The notes: a model not told the origin generated them from the letters alone. A stretch of DNA of 64,000 nucleotides from 62-47 sp051954235 (GCA_051954235.1 JBQCHY010000054.1:1-64000); one strand, 5' to 3'; counted from the stretch's first letter, positions 36,286 through 45,098 are shown. Numbers and translations are program-made.

Positions 36286-37511
36286 CGATGGAGTGCTGTG
36301 AAAGCCGAACGTCGTTTGCGCTCACGCGTCGCGGGTTGCTACTCGGCGGCGCGTTGTTCGCCGCCTGGGCCTATCTGCCGAAGTTCGCCCGCGCCGCAGA
36401 CGGACGCGATCCTCGCCTCATCGTTATCATCCTGCGTGGTGCGCTGGACGGCCTCGCCACCGTCGCGCCTGTGGGCGATCCTGACTATGCCGACCTTCAT
36501 GGCACGATTGCGTTGACGCGGGACGGGCCTCACGCCGCGATCGAACTGGATTCGTTCTTCGTGCTGCATCCGTCGATGCCGCACTTTGCGCGGATGTATC
36601 GCGACAAACAGGCGGCCGTGGTTCATGCGGTGGCAACGCCGTATCGCGAGCGCTCGCATTTCGATGGGCAGGACGTGCTGGAAAGCGGTTTCGCGGGACC
36701 CGGGCGGGTGCAATCCGGCTGGCTCAATCGCGCGCTGGCAGCATTGCCGCGTGGCGACCGTGTCACGGGCGCGCTTGCGGTCGGCGCGACCGCGCCGCTG
36801 GTGTTGCGTGGCGCAGCGCCGACGGTCGGCTGGGCGCCGGTGAATTTGCCGCAGGCCGCCGACGATACCGCGATGCGGCTGTTCGACCTCTACAAGCATC
36901 GTGATCCGGCGTTAGCGCAGGCGTTATCGCAAGGCTTGCAACTCGACAAGATCGCCGCGCGCGGCGAGGATATGCGAGCCAAGCCGCGCAACGGTATCGG
37001 CGCGATGCAGACCACCGCGCGCGGTGTCGCCAAGCTGATGGCGGAAGACGATGGGCCGCGCATTGCCGCGCTGGCCTTCGATGGCTGGGATACTCACGCC
37101 AACGAAGGCGGCCCGGTCGGCCGCCTGGCGCAACTGCTGTCGGGATTGGATGGTGCTTTCGCGGAGTTCGAGTCCAGTCTTGGCGCGCACTGGCGCGATA
37201 CCGCCATCGTGGTTGCGACAGAGTTCGGCCGCACCGCGCGCATCAACGGCACGCAAGGTACCGATCATGGCACCGGCACGGTGGCGCTGATGGCCGGCGG
37301 CGCCATCAAGGGCGGCCGCGTGATTGCCGACTGGCCGGGTTTGAAAACCGCGACTCTCTATCAAAATCGCGATCTCGCGCCGACTACCGATCTGCGCGCA
37401 GTTCTCAAGGGGTTGTTGCGCGATCACCTCGGCATCAGCGAGCGTGTACTGGCGGGAAGCGTGTTTCCCGACAGCCCGGCGGTGAAGCCGATGCAGGGAC
37501 TGCTGGCTTAG
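36282..37511 (+). CDS. DUF1501 family protein with Tat signal
   Basis: 409 residues, sulfatase/alkaline phosphatase-like fold by family. Residues 13-37 form a twin-arginine signal (LTRRGLLLGGALFAAWAYLP, then a likely cut after ARA). LIVIILRGALDGLATVAPVGDPDY, HSRFDGQDVLESG-type SHFDGQDVLESG and FDGWDTHANEGGPVGRLAQLL are family marks; TEFGRTARINGTQGTDHGTG holds metal-binding-like residues. Exported folded; the upstream DUF1800 protein may ride along. The start overlaps the DUF1800 stop, with an alternative ATG two codons later. Confidence 0.92.
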   Translation: MTMECCESRTSFALTRRGLLLGGALFAAWAYLPKFARAADGRDPRLIVIILRGALDGLATVAPVGDPDYADLHGTIALTRDGPHAAIELDSFFVLHPSMPHFARMYRDKQAAVVHAVATPYRERSHFDGQDVLESGFAGPGRVQSGWLNRALAALPRGDRVTGALAVGATAPLVLRGAAPTVGWAPVNLPQAADDTAMRLFDLYKHRDPALAQALSQGLQLDKIAARGEDMRAKPRNGIGAMQTTARGVAKLMAEDDGPRIAALAFDGWDTHANEGGPVGRLAQLLSGLDGAFAEFESSLGAHWRDTAIVVATEFGRTARINGTQGTDHGTGTVALMAGGAIKGGRVIADWPGLKTATLYQNRDLAPTTDLRAVLKGLLRDHLGISERVLAGSVFPDSPAVKPMQGLLA

Positions 37512-37524
37512 CGCAAGTCAAGCC

Positions 37525-38466
37525 TTACGCTAATGTTATCCTATCGATCTCCGCCATTTCATCCGCGGTGAGCGCCCAGTCGATCGCCTTGACGTTGGCT
37601 TCAATCTGCTCGACGCGCGTGGCACCGGCGATGACGCTGGACACCTGCGGCCGCGCCGCCAGCCACGAGAACGCCAGTTCAAGCATCGAATGCCCGCGCG
37701 CCTTGGCGAAGGCCGCAAGGTTCTCGACGATATCTTCGTTGCGCGGTGTGACGTAACGGTCGCGCAGCGCGGGCATTTTCGCGAAGCGCGTGTCGGCGGG
37801 AGCGGTTGCTCCGCGCTGGTACTTGCCGGTGAGAAGGCCGCTCGCCAGCGGGAAGAACGGCAGCAGACCGAGATTGTAGTGTTGCGCGGCGGGCAGCAGG
37901 TCCTTCTCGATGCCGCGTACCAGCAGGCTGTATTCGTCCTGGCACGAGACGAAACGCACGGTGTTCGCCGCGCGCCCGACCAGTTCGGCTTCGGCGATGC
38001 GCCACGCCGGAAAGTTGGAATTGCCGACGTAACGGACCTTGCCTTGCCGGACCAGATCGTCGAGTGCGCGCAAGGTTTCGTCGATCGGCGTCAGCGGATC
38101 GCAGTCGTGCTGCTGGTAGAGATCGATGTAATCGGTCTTCAGCCGCCGCAGGCTGTCTTCAACGGCTGCCATGATGTAACGCCGCGATGCGCCTTGCTTG
38201 GCGCCGTCGTCGCTCATCGGCTTGGCGTATTTGGTCGCGAGCACGATGTCCTTGCGGCGCGGGCCGAGCACTTCGCCGAGCACCGTCTCCGAGCCGCCGC
38301 GCCCGGCATAGATATCGGCGGTGTCGAACAGCGTCACGCCGAGATCGATCGCCTTATGAATCACCTTGCGCGACGTTTCGAGATCGGTGCGCTGGCCGAA
38401 ATTGTTGCAGCCGAGCCCGACCGCGGAGACGCGCAGGCCGGAGCCGCCGAGATTGCGAATTTGCAT
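37525..38466 (-). CDS. Aldo/keto reductase
   Basis: 313 residues, NADPH-dependent (alpha/beta)8 barrel. The full catalytic set is visible: D48 and Y53 in FDTADIYAGRG, K79 in LATKYA and H120 in YQQHDCD. QVSSVIAGATRVEQIEANVKA and the C-terminal EIDRI are family features of the general stress/YghZ-like branch. Substrate unknown. It converges with the DUF1501 gene, with 13 bases between stops. Confidence 0.93.
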   Translation of the reverse strand: MQIRNLGGSGLRVSAVGLGCNNFGQRTDLETSRKVIHKAIDLGVTLFDTADIYAGRGGSETVLGEVLGPRRKDIVLATKYAKPMSDDGAKQGASRRYIMAAVEDSLRRLKTDYIDLYQQHDCDPLTPIDETLRALDDLVRQGKVRYVGNSNFPAWRIAEAELVGRAANTVRFVSCQDEYSLLVRGIEKDLLPAAQHYNLGLLPFFPLASGLLTGKYQRGATAPADTRFAKMPALRDRYVTPRNEDIVENLAAFAKARGHSMLELAFSWLAARPQVSSVIAGATRVEQIEANVKAIDWALTADEMAEIDRITLA

Positions 38467-38581
38467 GGAGATGCGATCCTGTTGGCGAGAACTATCGAAT
38501 TGAACCGGATTGTGCGTCCGTTGCCGTGAAGCAGCAAGATGCGCATCGGCATCGTTGCCCGGCGCACTGCGACCGGCGCGA

Positions 38582-39415
38582 TCAGACGGCTTTCGGCGCG
38601 AGCTCGCCTTGAGCGGGACTTTCGATGATCCCCGTCGGCGTTCGCAACGCGGCGGCGGTCATACGGCGTACCGCGGCTTCGGCGTCGCGCGTCACCTGCT
38701 TGCGATCCGTGTCAGCATTGAGCGCGATGGTGTCGCCCCAACTCAGCGTGACATCGGTGGCGCCGGACGCCAGCACGCGGATGAAGTGCGGAATGAGATC
38801 GGCGTCGCCGTACCAGGCCACGCGTTCGCGTAAAGCGCGTCCGACCGGCAGGCCGTCGAACCGGGTATAGGCCAGCGACAGCGGTTGCACCGCGATCGAG
38901 TCGTGTCCGTGCGAGGTGCCGAGCGCCTGATGCACCGATCCGACCAGCGCCGATTTGAAGGGCAGGATACGAATGCCGTCGCTCGATGTGCCCTCGGCGA
39001 ACAGTACGACGGCCTCACCGCCAAGCAGGCGGCCGGCGATCTGCGCGGTGGCTTCTCCGGTCTGTTGCCGCCGGTCGCGGTCGACGAAGACGGTGCGTTG
39101 CAGTTTCGCCAGCGTCCCGAACAGCGGCCAGCGCGCCACCTCGCTCTTGGCGACGAATACCACGGGCGTCGTCGCGGTGATGATGCAGATATCGAGCCAT
39201 GAGGCATGGTTGGCGAGGATCAGGACCGGCCGCGCCGAGGTCCGTTGCCCGACTTGCCGGATGCGCACACCGGCCAGCGCGCAGAGAATGCGATGATAGA
39301 GGCGGGGAATCCGCCGCTGCCAGTCGAGATCGAAGGCAATCGCGATCAACTGAAACGGCAGCAGAACCAGCGTCAGGATCGCAAGCGCCAGGATGACCAG
39401 GGTAAAGCGGATCAT
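38582..39415 (-). CDS. plsC: 1-acyl-sn-glycerol-3-phosphate acyltransferase
   Basis: 277 residues with an N-terminal membrane helix (FTLVILALAILTLVLLPFQL). Acyltransferase motif I is NHASWLD (H70-x4-D75), followed by FVDRDRRQQ and LFAEGTSSDG, the motifs for glycerol-phosphate binding. Converts lysophosphatidic acid to phosphatidic acid in phospholipid synthesis; action on ornithine lipid is an alternative for this family. The C-terminal 30 residues are alanine-rich and variable. Confidence 0.9.
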   Translation of the reverse strand: MIRFTLVILALAILTLVLLPFQLIAIAFDLDWQRRIPRLYHRILCALAGVRIRQVGQRTSARPVLILANHASWLDICIITATTPVVFVAKSEVARWPLFGTLAKLQRTVFVDRDRRQQTGEATAQIAGRLLGGEAVVLFAEGTSSDGIRILPFKSALVGSVHQALGTSHGHDSIAVQPLSLAYTRFDGLPVGRALRERVAWYGDADLIPHFIRVLASGATDVTLSWGDTIALNADTDRKQVTRDAEAAVRRMTAAALRTPTGIIESPAQGELAPKAV

Positions 39416-39496
39416 GGACGGTCGTTAACCCGGTTTCGAAAGCCGAGCAATGGACCAGTGATGGCAGAGGACATTGCAATTCGTCATGTCGTCTCG

Positions 39497-39539
39497 CAAA
39501 AAAGCGGCCCCGCTCAGGTGGATGGCTGACGGGACCGCT
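39497..39539 (-). terminator. Rho-independent terminator after the PAS gene
   Basis: On the minus strand AGCGGTCCCG pairs with CGGGGCCGCT (one G-U pair) across a 17-base loop and runs straight into TTTTTT. It lies 92 bases after the stop of the PAS membrane protein. Confidence 0.75.
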
Positions 39540-39630
39540 GGAGCATTGATCCGTATCGGGGGGCTCCGGACCAAGCGTGGCCGAAGCCTATTGGGGGATT
39601 GTTGCGCGCGGATGACAACGCGGCGCGCGT

Positions 39631-40449
39631 CTATTCGGCGGCGTGCAAAGGGGCCGACGCGAAGACATCACCGCCGCCCACGCGCAGCGACCGGTAATAC
39701 TCAGCCAGGGCGGGGTCGTCGTTACGGCGGATCAGATCGGTGATCGGCGTATAGCTGAGCATACGGCCGCCGTCAGGCAGCGCCGTGCACTGGAAGCGCA
39801 TCACCTGGCCGTCCGCCAGCTTGATGTTGATCGGCGTCGAATCCCCGGTGCGCATTTTCTCGATCCGCTCGGAGATGAAGTGCGCGAGTTCGTCCTTCGG
39901 CAGTTCGTAACAGCCAGCGTCGCGGCCGTGATACATCAGCGCGATGAACGGCGGCTTGCTATCGGCCTTGGCGTCCGGCAGCGCGAAGTATTTGCGGAAG
40001 GCGCGGTTGATGAATTCGGCGCGGGTGTCTGCATCCAGCAGCACCACGCCGATATCGATCTCGTCGAGCGCGGATGCGAGCCGCGTCGCGGTAGCGTGGC
40101 GGTTGCGTTCCCAGGTCATGGCGTCGCGCATTTTTTGACGGAGCAGACCGGTGATTACCGCGGTTGCGGACGCCGTGGTCGCCAGCAGGCCGAGGCGCAG
40201 CAGTTCCGGCGCGTCGAAGACCGCGCCGGGGCCCTGATGCCGCATGAACAGCGCGTTGGTGGCGACCGCGATCACCGCGCTGACCAATCCGGAACCGATG
40301 CCGGCGAGCGCGGCGGCCATTGCCACGATGCAGACTTGCAGCGGCGCAGGATTGGGAACGCGGCCATAGGCGTGGTCGGCGGCAATCGCGGCGAGCGAAA
40401 TCGCCGTTATCAGGACAGGGCCGGAGATCGCGCGCCATTCAGTTCGCAT
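39631..40449 (-). CDS. Membrane PAS-domain protein without output domain
   Basis: 272 residues. Three to four hydrophobic segments in the first 110 (GPVLITAISLAAIAADHAYG, LQVCIVAMAAALAGIGSGLV, LLRLGLLATTASATAVITGLL) resemble the DUF4118-like membrane part of sensor kinases. A PAS domain follows: SALDEIDIGVVLLDADTRAEFINRAFRKYFALPD, and ADGQVMRFQCTALPDGGRML. There is no kinase, cyclase or other output domain, so it either acts on a separate partner or is a shortened sensor. Ends in a clear terminator. Confidence 0.78.
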   Translation of the reverse strand: MRTEWRAISGPVLITAISLAAIAADHAYGRVPNPAPLQVCIVAMAAALAGIGSGLVSAVIAVATNALFMRHQGPGAVFDAPELLRLGLLATTASATAVITGLLRQKMRDAMTWERNRHATATRLASALDEIDIGVVLLDADTRAEFINRAFRKYFALPDAKADSKPPFIALMYHGRDAGCYELPKDELAHFISERIEKMRTGDSTPINIKLADGQVMRFQCTALPDGGRMLSYTPITDLIRRNDDPALAEYYRSLRVGGGDVFASAPLHAAE

Positions 40450-40609
40450 GGACGGAACCCTTGTGTCCCCTCAATGTAAGGGTAACTCCGTGAAAATTGT
40501 TCACAGCTTCACGATGGCTTTTCACGACACCATCAACGCCGGGTAAACGGCGGCGCCCCGTACTTCGATAAATTCGATTTGAATGCCGCCGATGCGGCTG
40601 AACGGGCAC

Positions 40610-40822
40610 TCAGTCGGCGTTCCGGCACGCCGGGGCGCAGGATGCGGCATCGCAATGCGGCGGCTGACAAGCCGGTGAGGCGTGAATAGGTGCGTTGATG
40701 ACGGCCGATCCCTGAAATTCGGGACGGGTATTGCTTCGTGTGGTGGTGACGATCAGCAAGGTGGCCGCCAGCGCGGTGGCGGCCGTCAGCGAACCGGTCA
40801 CCCAGAGAACAGGGCTTTTCAT
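40610..40822 (-). CDS. Small single-span membrane protein, 70 aa
   Basis: MKSPVLWVTGSLTAATALAA begins one membrane helix ending near TLLIVTTT; the remaining 40 residues are polar with six cysteines (CQPPHCDAASCAPAC). AAAGG lies about 10 bases before the ATG. Another small membrane gene lies 63 bases upstream on the same strand. No family recognised. Confidence 0.38.
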   Translation of the reverse strand: MKSPVLWVTGSLTAATALAATLLIVTTTRSNTRPEFQGSAVINAPIHASPACQPPHCDAASCAPACRNAD

Positions 40823-40885
40823 GTTGGCGGCCTTTGCGGCGAGCGCGATGAAAATGATCTTTTGGCGGCAGCGCCGCCGTTACGC

Positions 40886-41056
40886 TCAGGCCGGCAGCGG
40901 CAGGTGCGTGTTGATCGTCAGCAGCGTGAAGGTCATCATCAGGCACACCGACAGCGCGATTGCGAGCGATGCTGCAACCGCATGAGTCAATCCCGAAGAC
41001 GCAACCGGAGTAGGTTCCTCAGCGAAACCCGGCCCGGGACCGCGCGACCGCGACAT
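40886..41056 (-). CDS. Small membrane protein, 56 aa
   Basis: A short reading frame with ATG at 41054-41056 (minus strand) and TGA at 40886-40888. It encodes a glycine/proline-rich start (MSRSRGPGPGFAEEPTPVAS) and one membrane helix (AVAASLAIALSVCLMMTFTL) with a short periplasmic end. AAGGA is 9 bases before the start. The well-formed helix and ribosome site favour a real gene; no family recognised. Confidence 0.5.
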   Translation of the reverse strand: MSRSRGPGPGFAEEPTPVASSGLTHAVAASLAIALSVCLMMTFTLLTINTHLPLPA

Positions 41057-41299
41057 GGTCGTGATTCCTTCATTTCACGGGCGAATCACCCGTGAGGTGG
41101 AAATTGCCGATTCGGCGCGGCAAGATTTTGGCGGCGAAAGCCCCGAAAATGGCCGAAACGTGGCGGGGAATCAGCACTCCGTGATCGATAACGTCCGTTC
41201 GCCAAGACCCCTCAGCCGGCGTGAAGGCGCCGATCTGCCCGCTTAGCGCGGCGATGACTTCGTCCGCTGGGGTCCCATTGCGGGCAGCGGGCGCAAATC

Positions 41300-41932
41300 T
41301 CAGGCGTCGGCGGCAGTGTCCGCCGGCCGCCAGTCCATTGTAACGAAGCCGGGGCTGTCCTCGACGCGCGCCAGCCAGTCGCGAATGGCCGGGAAGGTTG
41401 CGAGGTCGAAATCGCAACGGTCGGCGACGTGGGTGTAGCCATAGAGCGCGATGTCGGCGACGGTGAACTGACCCGCGGCGAAGTAATCATGCGCCTTGAG
41501 GTGGTTTTCCATTACCCGCAGCGCTGCATAGCCCCGTTCCATCCAGTCGTCGAGCGCATGGGTCTGGAGGTCGCGGCCGCCGCGCACCAGCGCCAGCCAG
41601 AAATAGGCGGCGCCGATATTGGGCTCCAGCGCGTGCTGCTCGAAAAACATCCATTGCAACGCCTCGGCGCGGCCGATGCGGGTTTCGGGCCGGAGCGGGG
41701 TATCATTGGCCAGATACCAGAGAATGGCGTTGGATTCGGCGATGAAGCGCCCGTCTTCCACTTCGAGCAGCGGCACTTGGCCGCTCGGATTCTTGGCAAG
41801 GAAATCGGGCGTGCGGCTTTCGCCGCGCAGGATGTCGACCTCGACGGCGCGATAGGGAATGTCGAGCACGGCCAGCGCTAGCCGCACCTTGTAGCTGTTT
41901 CCCGACCGCTGCATTGAATAGAGCTTGTACAT
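41300..41932 (-). CDS. Glutathione S-transferase family protein
   Basis: 210 residues. MYKLYSMQRSGNSYKVRLALAVLDIPY opens the thioredoxin-like domain, with the serine of RSGNSYKV at the catalytic position, then NPSGQVPLLEVEDGRFIAESNAILWYLA and a helical C-terminal domain with GQFTVADIALYGYTHVADRCDFDL. It resembles the GST gene at 60343 strongly (RSGNSYKVRLAL / NSGNCLKVKWVC; VADIALYGYTHVAD / LADVALLAYTRVAH). Substrate unknown. The same frame stays open far upstream, but only this part is GST. Confidence 0.9.
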   Translation of the reverse strand: MYKLYSMQRSGNSYKVRLALAVLDIPYRAVEVDILRGESRTPDFLAKNPSGQVPLLEVEDGRFIAESNAILWYLANDTPLRPETRIGRAEALQWMFFEQHALEPNIGAAYFWLALVRGGRDLQTHALDDWMERGYAALRVMENHLKAHDYFAAGQFTVADIALYGYTHVADRCDFDLATFPAIRDWLARVEDSPGFVTMDWRPADTAADA

Positions 41933-42238
41933 CGCGGGCCGTTCACCTGTTGCCGGAGCGCCCGGCCTGTCCGCCCGCGCCGCTAGACAATGGAGTCCGC
42001 TAGACAATGGAGTTATGTGGCTGCACTCGCAAGGTGAGGCGATTGGAAAAGTTGCAAATCGCCTGCAGCGCCAATCCCACGTGAAATTGATGCTGTTGCG
42101 CGGGATCGAAGGAATGCGCATATGCCTCGTGCCCAAACCTTCTTGCGGTGCAGCGAGAGCCGATTTAAGGTAACGCGATCCTATCCTCACATCGCTATCG
42201 TGCTGTCGCTGGATCACGACGGCTGCAAGGAGATACCA
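41933..42238. other. Gene-free region between GST and aspC
   Basis: 306 bases shared by two divergent genes. It contains an exact tandem duplication of 17 bases (CCGCTAGACAATGGAGT at 41980-41996 and 41997-42013). Short frames here do not look like protein. The aspC ribosome site AAGGAGATA ends it. Confidence 0.6.
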
Positions 42239-43441
42239 ATGTCGTTCCTGTCCGCCGCGCTTGACCGTGTGAAGCCGTCCGCGACCATCGCGGTCACGGA
42301 TAAAGCACGGCAGCTCAAAGCCGCGGGCCGCAACGTCATCGGTCTCGGCGCCGGCGAGCCGGACTTCGATACCCCGGCGAACATCAAGCTGGCGGCGGTC
42401 CACGCCATCGAGGCCGGTAAGACCAAGTACACCGCCGTGGACGGCATTCCCGAGCTGAAAGAGGCGATCATCGCCAAGTTTCAGCGGGAGAACGGCCTGA
42501 CTTATACGCCGAACCAGATCACGGTCGGCACCGGCGGCAAGCAGGTGCTCTACAACGCGCTGATGGCCACCATCAATCCGGGCGACGAGGTGATCATTCC
42601 CGCGCCGTACTGGGTCAGCTACCCTGAAATGGTGGCACTTGCGGGTGGCGAATCCGTTCCGGTGGTCTGCACGGCGGAGTTCGGCTTCAAGCTGCAACCC
42701 GACGCGCTGGAACGCGCCATCACGCCGAAGACCAAGTGGATCATTCTGAACTCGCCGTCGAACCCGACCGGCTCGGCCTATACTCGCGCCGAACTCAAGG
42801 CCCTGACGGACGTACTGCTCAAGCATCCCCACGTCTGGGTGATGACCGACGACATGTACGAGCATCTGGTCTACGACGACTTCGAGTTCACGACGCCGGC
42901 GCAGGTCGAGCCGAAACTGTTCGACCGCACCCTGACGGTGAACGGCGTTTCGAAGGCCTATTGCATGACCGGCTGGCGCATCGGCTATGCCGGCGGTCCG
43001 GTGCAGTTGATCAAGGCGATGGCGACCATCCAGTCGCAATCGACCTCGAATCCGTCGTCGGTGTCGCAATGGGCGGCGGTAGAAGCGTTGAACGGCCCGC
43101 AGGAGTTCATTGCCGCCAACAACAAGGTGTTCAAGGAACGCCGCGATCTGGTGGTGGCGATGCTTAATCAGGCGACGGGCATCGACTGCCCGCGTCCGGA
43201 AGGCGCGTTCTACGTCTATCCGTCCTGCGCCGGAACCATCGGAAAAACCGCGCCTTCGGGCAAAAAGATCGAGAACGACCAGGACTTCGTCACCGAGTTG
43301 CTGGAAGCTGAGGGCGTCGCCGTGGTGCAGGGCTCGGCCTTCGGGCTCGGTCCGGCGTTCCGGATTTCCTACGCCACCAAGACCTCGGACCTCGAGGACG
43401 CCTGCAAACGCATCCAGCGCTTCTGCGGGAACCTGCGGTAG
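42239..43441 (+). CDS. aspC: Aspartate aminotransferase (class I, Ib subgroup)
   Basis: 400 residues, PLP fold type I. Transfers amino groups between aspartate and 2-oxoglutarate. IGLGAGEPDFDTPANIK, YTAVDGIPELKEAI, NSPSNPTGSAY, and the PLP lysine K239 in NGVSKAYCMTGWRIGYAGG are all conserved, as is the substrate arginine in PAFRISYA. The motifs are those of the subgroup found in Rhizobium and Thermus, which may also accept prephenate. The ATG at 42239 has AAGGAGATA directly before it. Confidence 0.94.
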   Translation: MSFLSAALDRVKPSATIAVTDKARQLKAAGRNVIGLGAGEPDFDTPANIKLAAVHAIEAGKTKYTAVDGIPELKEAIIAKFQRENGLTYTPNQITVGTGGKQVLYNALMATINPGDEVIIPAPYWVSYPEMVALAGGESVPVVCTAEFGFKLQPDALERAITPKTKWIILNSPSNPTGSAYTRAELKALTDVLLKHPHVWVMTDDMYEHLVYDDFEFTTPAQVEPKLFDRTLTVNGVSKAYCMTGWRIGYAGGPVQLIKAMATIQSQSTSNPSSVSQWAAVEALNGPQEFIAANNKVFKERRDLVVAMLNQATGIDCPRPEGAFYVYPSCAGTIGKTAPSGKKIENDQDFVTELLEAEGVAVVQGSAFGLGPAFRISYATKTSDLEDACKRIQRFCGNLR

Positions 43442-43461
43442 ACAGTCGCTGGTAGTGAGTT

Positions 43462-43493
43462 CGGGCGATCATATCGTCGTGATCGCCCGATTT
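43462..43493 (+). terminator. Hairpin after aspC
   Basis: CGGGCGATCA (43462-43471) and TGATCGCCCG (43480-43489) form a perfect 10-bp stem with an 8-base loop, followed by ATTTG. The T-run is short, so it may be only a partial terminator. Confidence 0.5.
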
Positions 43494-43613
43494 GCCGCAA
43501 TTTTTTCCGGTTTTCACATGGAACTGCCATGTTTTGGACACGGCTGGACCTTCCTGTGCGCCGGCATTCAAAGCGTGGCCGTCAAGGACCACACAATCGG
43601 AGACTAAACTCAG

Positions 43614-44153
43614 ATGCGTATGATGAAGATGTTGGGTATCGGCGCCGTGGCGCTGGTTGCCTCGATCGCCACCGCAAATGCCCAGCAGGGCCAGCTTCAG
43701 GTCGGCGTGCTTTCTTGCGAAGGTGGCCAGAACGTCGGCTACGTGGTCGGCTCGACCGCTGATCTGACCTGCACGTTCGAAAGCGCCGGTCGCCGTCCGG
43801 AGGCTTATGTCGCCACGATCAAGCGCTTTGGCGTCGATCTCGGCTTCACCCAGCAGACCGGCCTGGCCTGGGCGGTCTATGCTCCGACCAACCGGATTGG
43901 TCGCGGCGACCTCGCTGGCCACTTCGGCGGCGTCGGCGCCAATGCGTCGGTCGGCGTCGGTGTCGGCGGCAATCTGCTGGTCGGCGGTTCGAACAACGCG
44001 TTCTCGTTGCAGCCGCTCAGCCTGCAGGGCCAGACCGGCCTCAACGCAACGGCTGGCGTTATCGACGTCGAACTGCGTCCAGCCGCGGTGCAGCCGCACC
44101 GCAAGGCGCGCAAGCATCGCAAGCACCATCGCCATCATCGTCACCACCGCTAA
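43614..44153 (+). CDS. DUF992 secreted protein, histidine-rich tail
   Basis: 179 residues. Signal peptide ends at ATANA before QQGQLQ. The DUF992 domain has LQVGVLSCEGGQNVGYVVGSTADLTCTFES, then YVATIKRFGVDLGFTQQTGLAWAVYAPT and LVGGSNNAFSLQPLSLQGQTGLN. The last 20 residues are a basic run of H, K and R (HRKARKHRKHHRHHRHHR), absent from its paralogue at 44614; this could bind metal or polyanions. DUF992 proteins are common in Rhizobiales; function unknown. A strong terminator follows 28 bases after the stop. Confidence 0.88.
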   Translation: MRMMKMLGIGAVALVASIATANAQQGQLQVGVLSCEGGQNVGYVVGSTADLTCTFESAGRRPEAYVATIKRFGVDLGFTQQTGLAWAVYAPTNRIGRGDLAGHFGGVGANASVGVGVGGNLLVGGSNNAFSLQPLSLQGQTGLNATAGVIDVELRPAAVQPHRKARKHRKHHRHHRHHR

Positions 44154-44181
44154 GCGCGGCTTGACGTAACGTGACATTGAA

Positions 44182-44205
44182 GGCCCGCGTTTGCGGGCCT
44201 TTTTT
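44182..44205 (+). terminator. Rho-independent terminator
   Basis: GGCCCGC-GTTT-GCGGGCC followed by TTTTTT. Ends the first DUF992 transcript. Confidence 0.9.
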
Positions 44206-44237
44206 GTTGGCTTTTGTAACGCCAAAACTCGCGTGTT

Positions 44238-44438
44238 TTAACCGCAGCAGCCGCCGGATTGCATCGGCGGGCAGGGTGCGGAGCCATAAGAACAGAACAC
44301 GCAGCAGTCGCCAGCCTTGGGCTTCAGCCGCTGCCGGCATCCCTTGCAGTCGTAGAAGAAAACGCAGGCGTCGGTCGGCATGGTCTCGGCCGACTCATGA
44401 CCGCAGGACGGACATCGTATGATCGATTGGTGCTGCAT
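44238..44438 (-). CDS. Small cysteine-rich protein, GDCCVFCSYGS motif
   Basis: 66 residues with ten cysteines: IIRCPSCGHE, FFYDCKGCRQRLKPKAGDCCVFCSYGSAPCPP, and an end of GGCCG. The RCPxCG and CxxC pairs suggest two metal sites. A GDCC..CSYG..xCPP core is conserved in a group of short proteins found in many proteobacteria, sometimes near metal-handling genes; function not known to me. GGAGAGGA precedes the ATG. It lies on the opposite strand between two DUF992 genes. Confidence 0.75.
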   Translation of the reverse strand: MQHQSIIRCPSCGHESAETMPTDACVFFYDCKGCRQRLKPKAGDCCVFCSYGSAPCPPMQSGGCCG

Positions 44439-44613
44439 TCCTCTCCGCCGTGGAAATGTCTGGCTGCGAGCCAGCGCTCACGCCGGCGTTGTCGGGGGAT
44501 AGTATCGCTCACGACCTCTCGCCAGTCACATCTGCGATATCAAATTGTTGCCGTCGCGTGTAACATCATGCGGACCCGCCGTTTGCTTTTCCTCCCGCCG
44601 GAGAAGATATGTC

Positions 44614-45090
44614 ATGCGCCGTCGTTCGATCCTCCTTAGCGTGGCTGCCGCCGCGCTGATCTCTGGTGTGGCTCACGCCCAGCAGTCGCAGCGGGTTCAG
44701 ATCGGCGTGCTGGAATGCCGTGGCGGCGCCAGCGTCGGCTTCATCGTCGGCTCGGTCACCAATCTTGGCTGCCTCTTGCATGCCGACGGCAGGCCGGATC
44801 AACCGTATGTGGCGACCATCCGCAAGGTCGGCATCGACCTCGGTATCACCGAACAATCGACGCTGACATGGGCAGTGTTTGCGCCGGTGGAGCGTGCCGG
44901 CATCGGCGACCTCTCGGGCAACTACGCCGGTGCGCAAGGTAGCGCCAATGTTGGAATCGGTCTCGGCGCTAATGTGTTGATCGGCGGTTCGGCCAATTCC
45001 ATCGCGTTGCAGCCGCTGAGTGTACAGGGCTCGACCGGTATCAGCGTGGCTGTGGGACTGGCGGGACTCGAGTTGCGCCCGGGGCGCTGA
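44614..45090 (+). CDS. DUF992 secreted protein, second copy
   Basis: 158 residues, paralogue of the gene at 43614. Signal peptide MRRRSILLSVAAAALISGVA with cleavage after AHA. VQIGVLECRGGASVGFIVGS, YVATIRKVGIDLGITEQSTLTWAVFAP and LIGGSANSIALQPLSVQGSTG align throughout. It lacks the histidine-rich tail. The ATG at 44614 starts the signal peptide. Periplasmic or surface location is expected; function unknown. Confidence 0.87.
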   Translation: MRRRSILLSVAAAALISGVAHAQQSQRVQIGVLECRGGASVGFIVGSVTNLGCLLHADGRPDQPYVATIRKVGIDLGITEQSTLTWAVFAPVERAGIGDLSGNYAGAQGSANVGIGLGANVLIGGSANSIALQPLSVQGSTGISVAVGLAGLELRPGR

Positions 45091-45098
45091 CTTTTTGT

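Noticed and set aside
41300..43069. A 589-codon minus-strand frame covering the GST and most of aspC
   Set aside because: Only the last 210 codons are GST-like. The upstream part is the antisense of aspC, where codon bias keeps a frame open.
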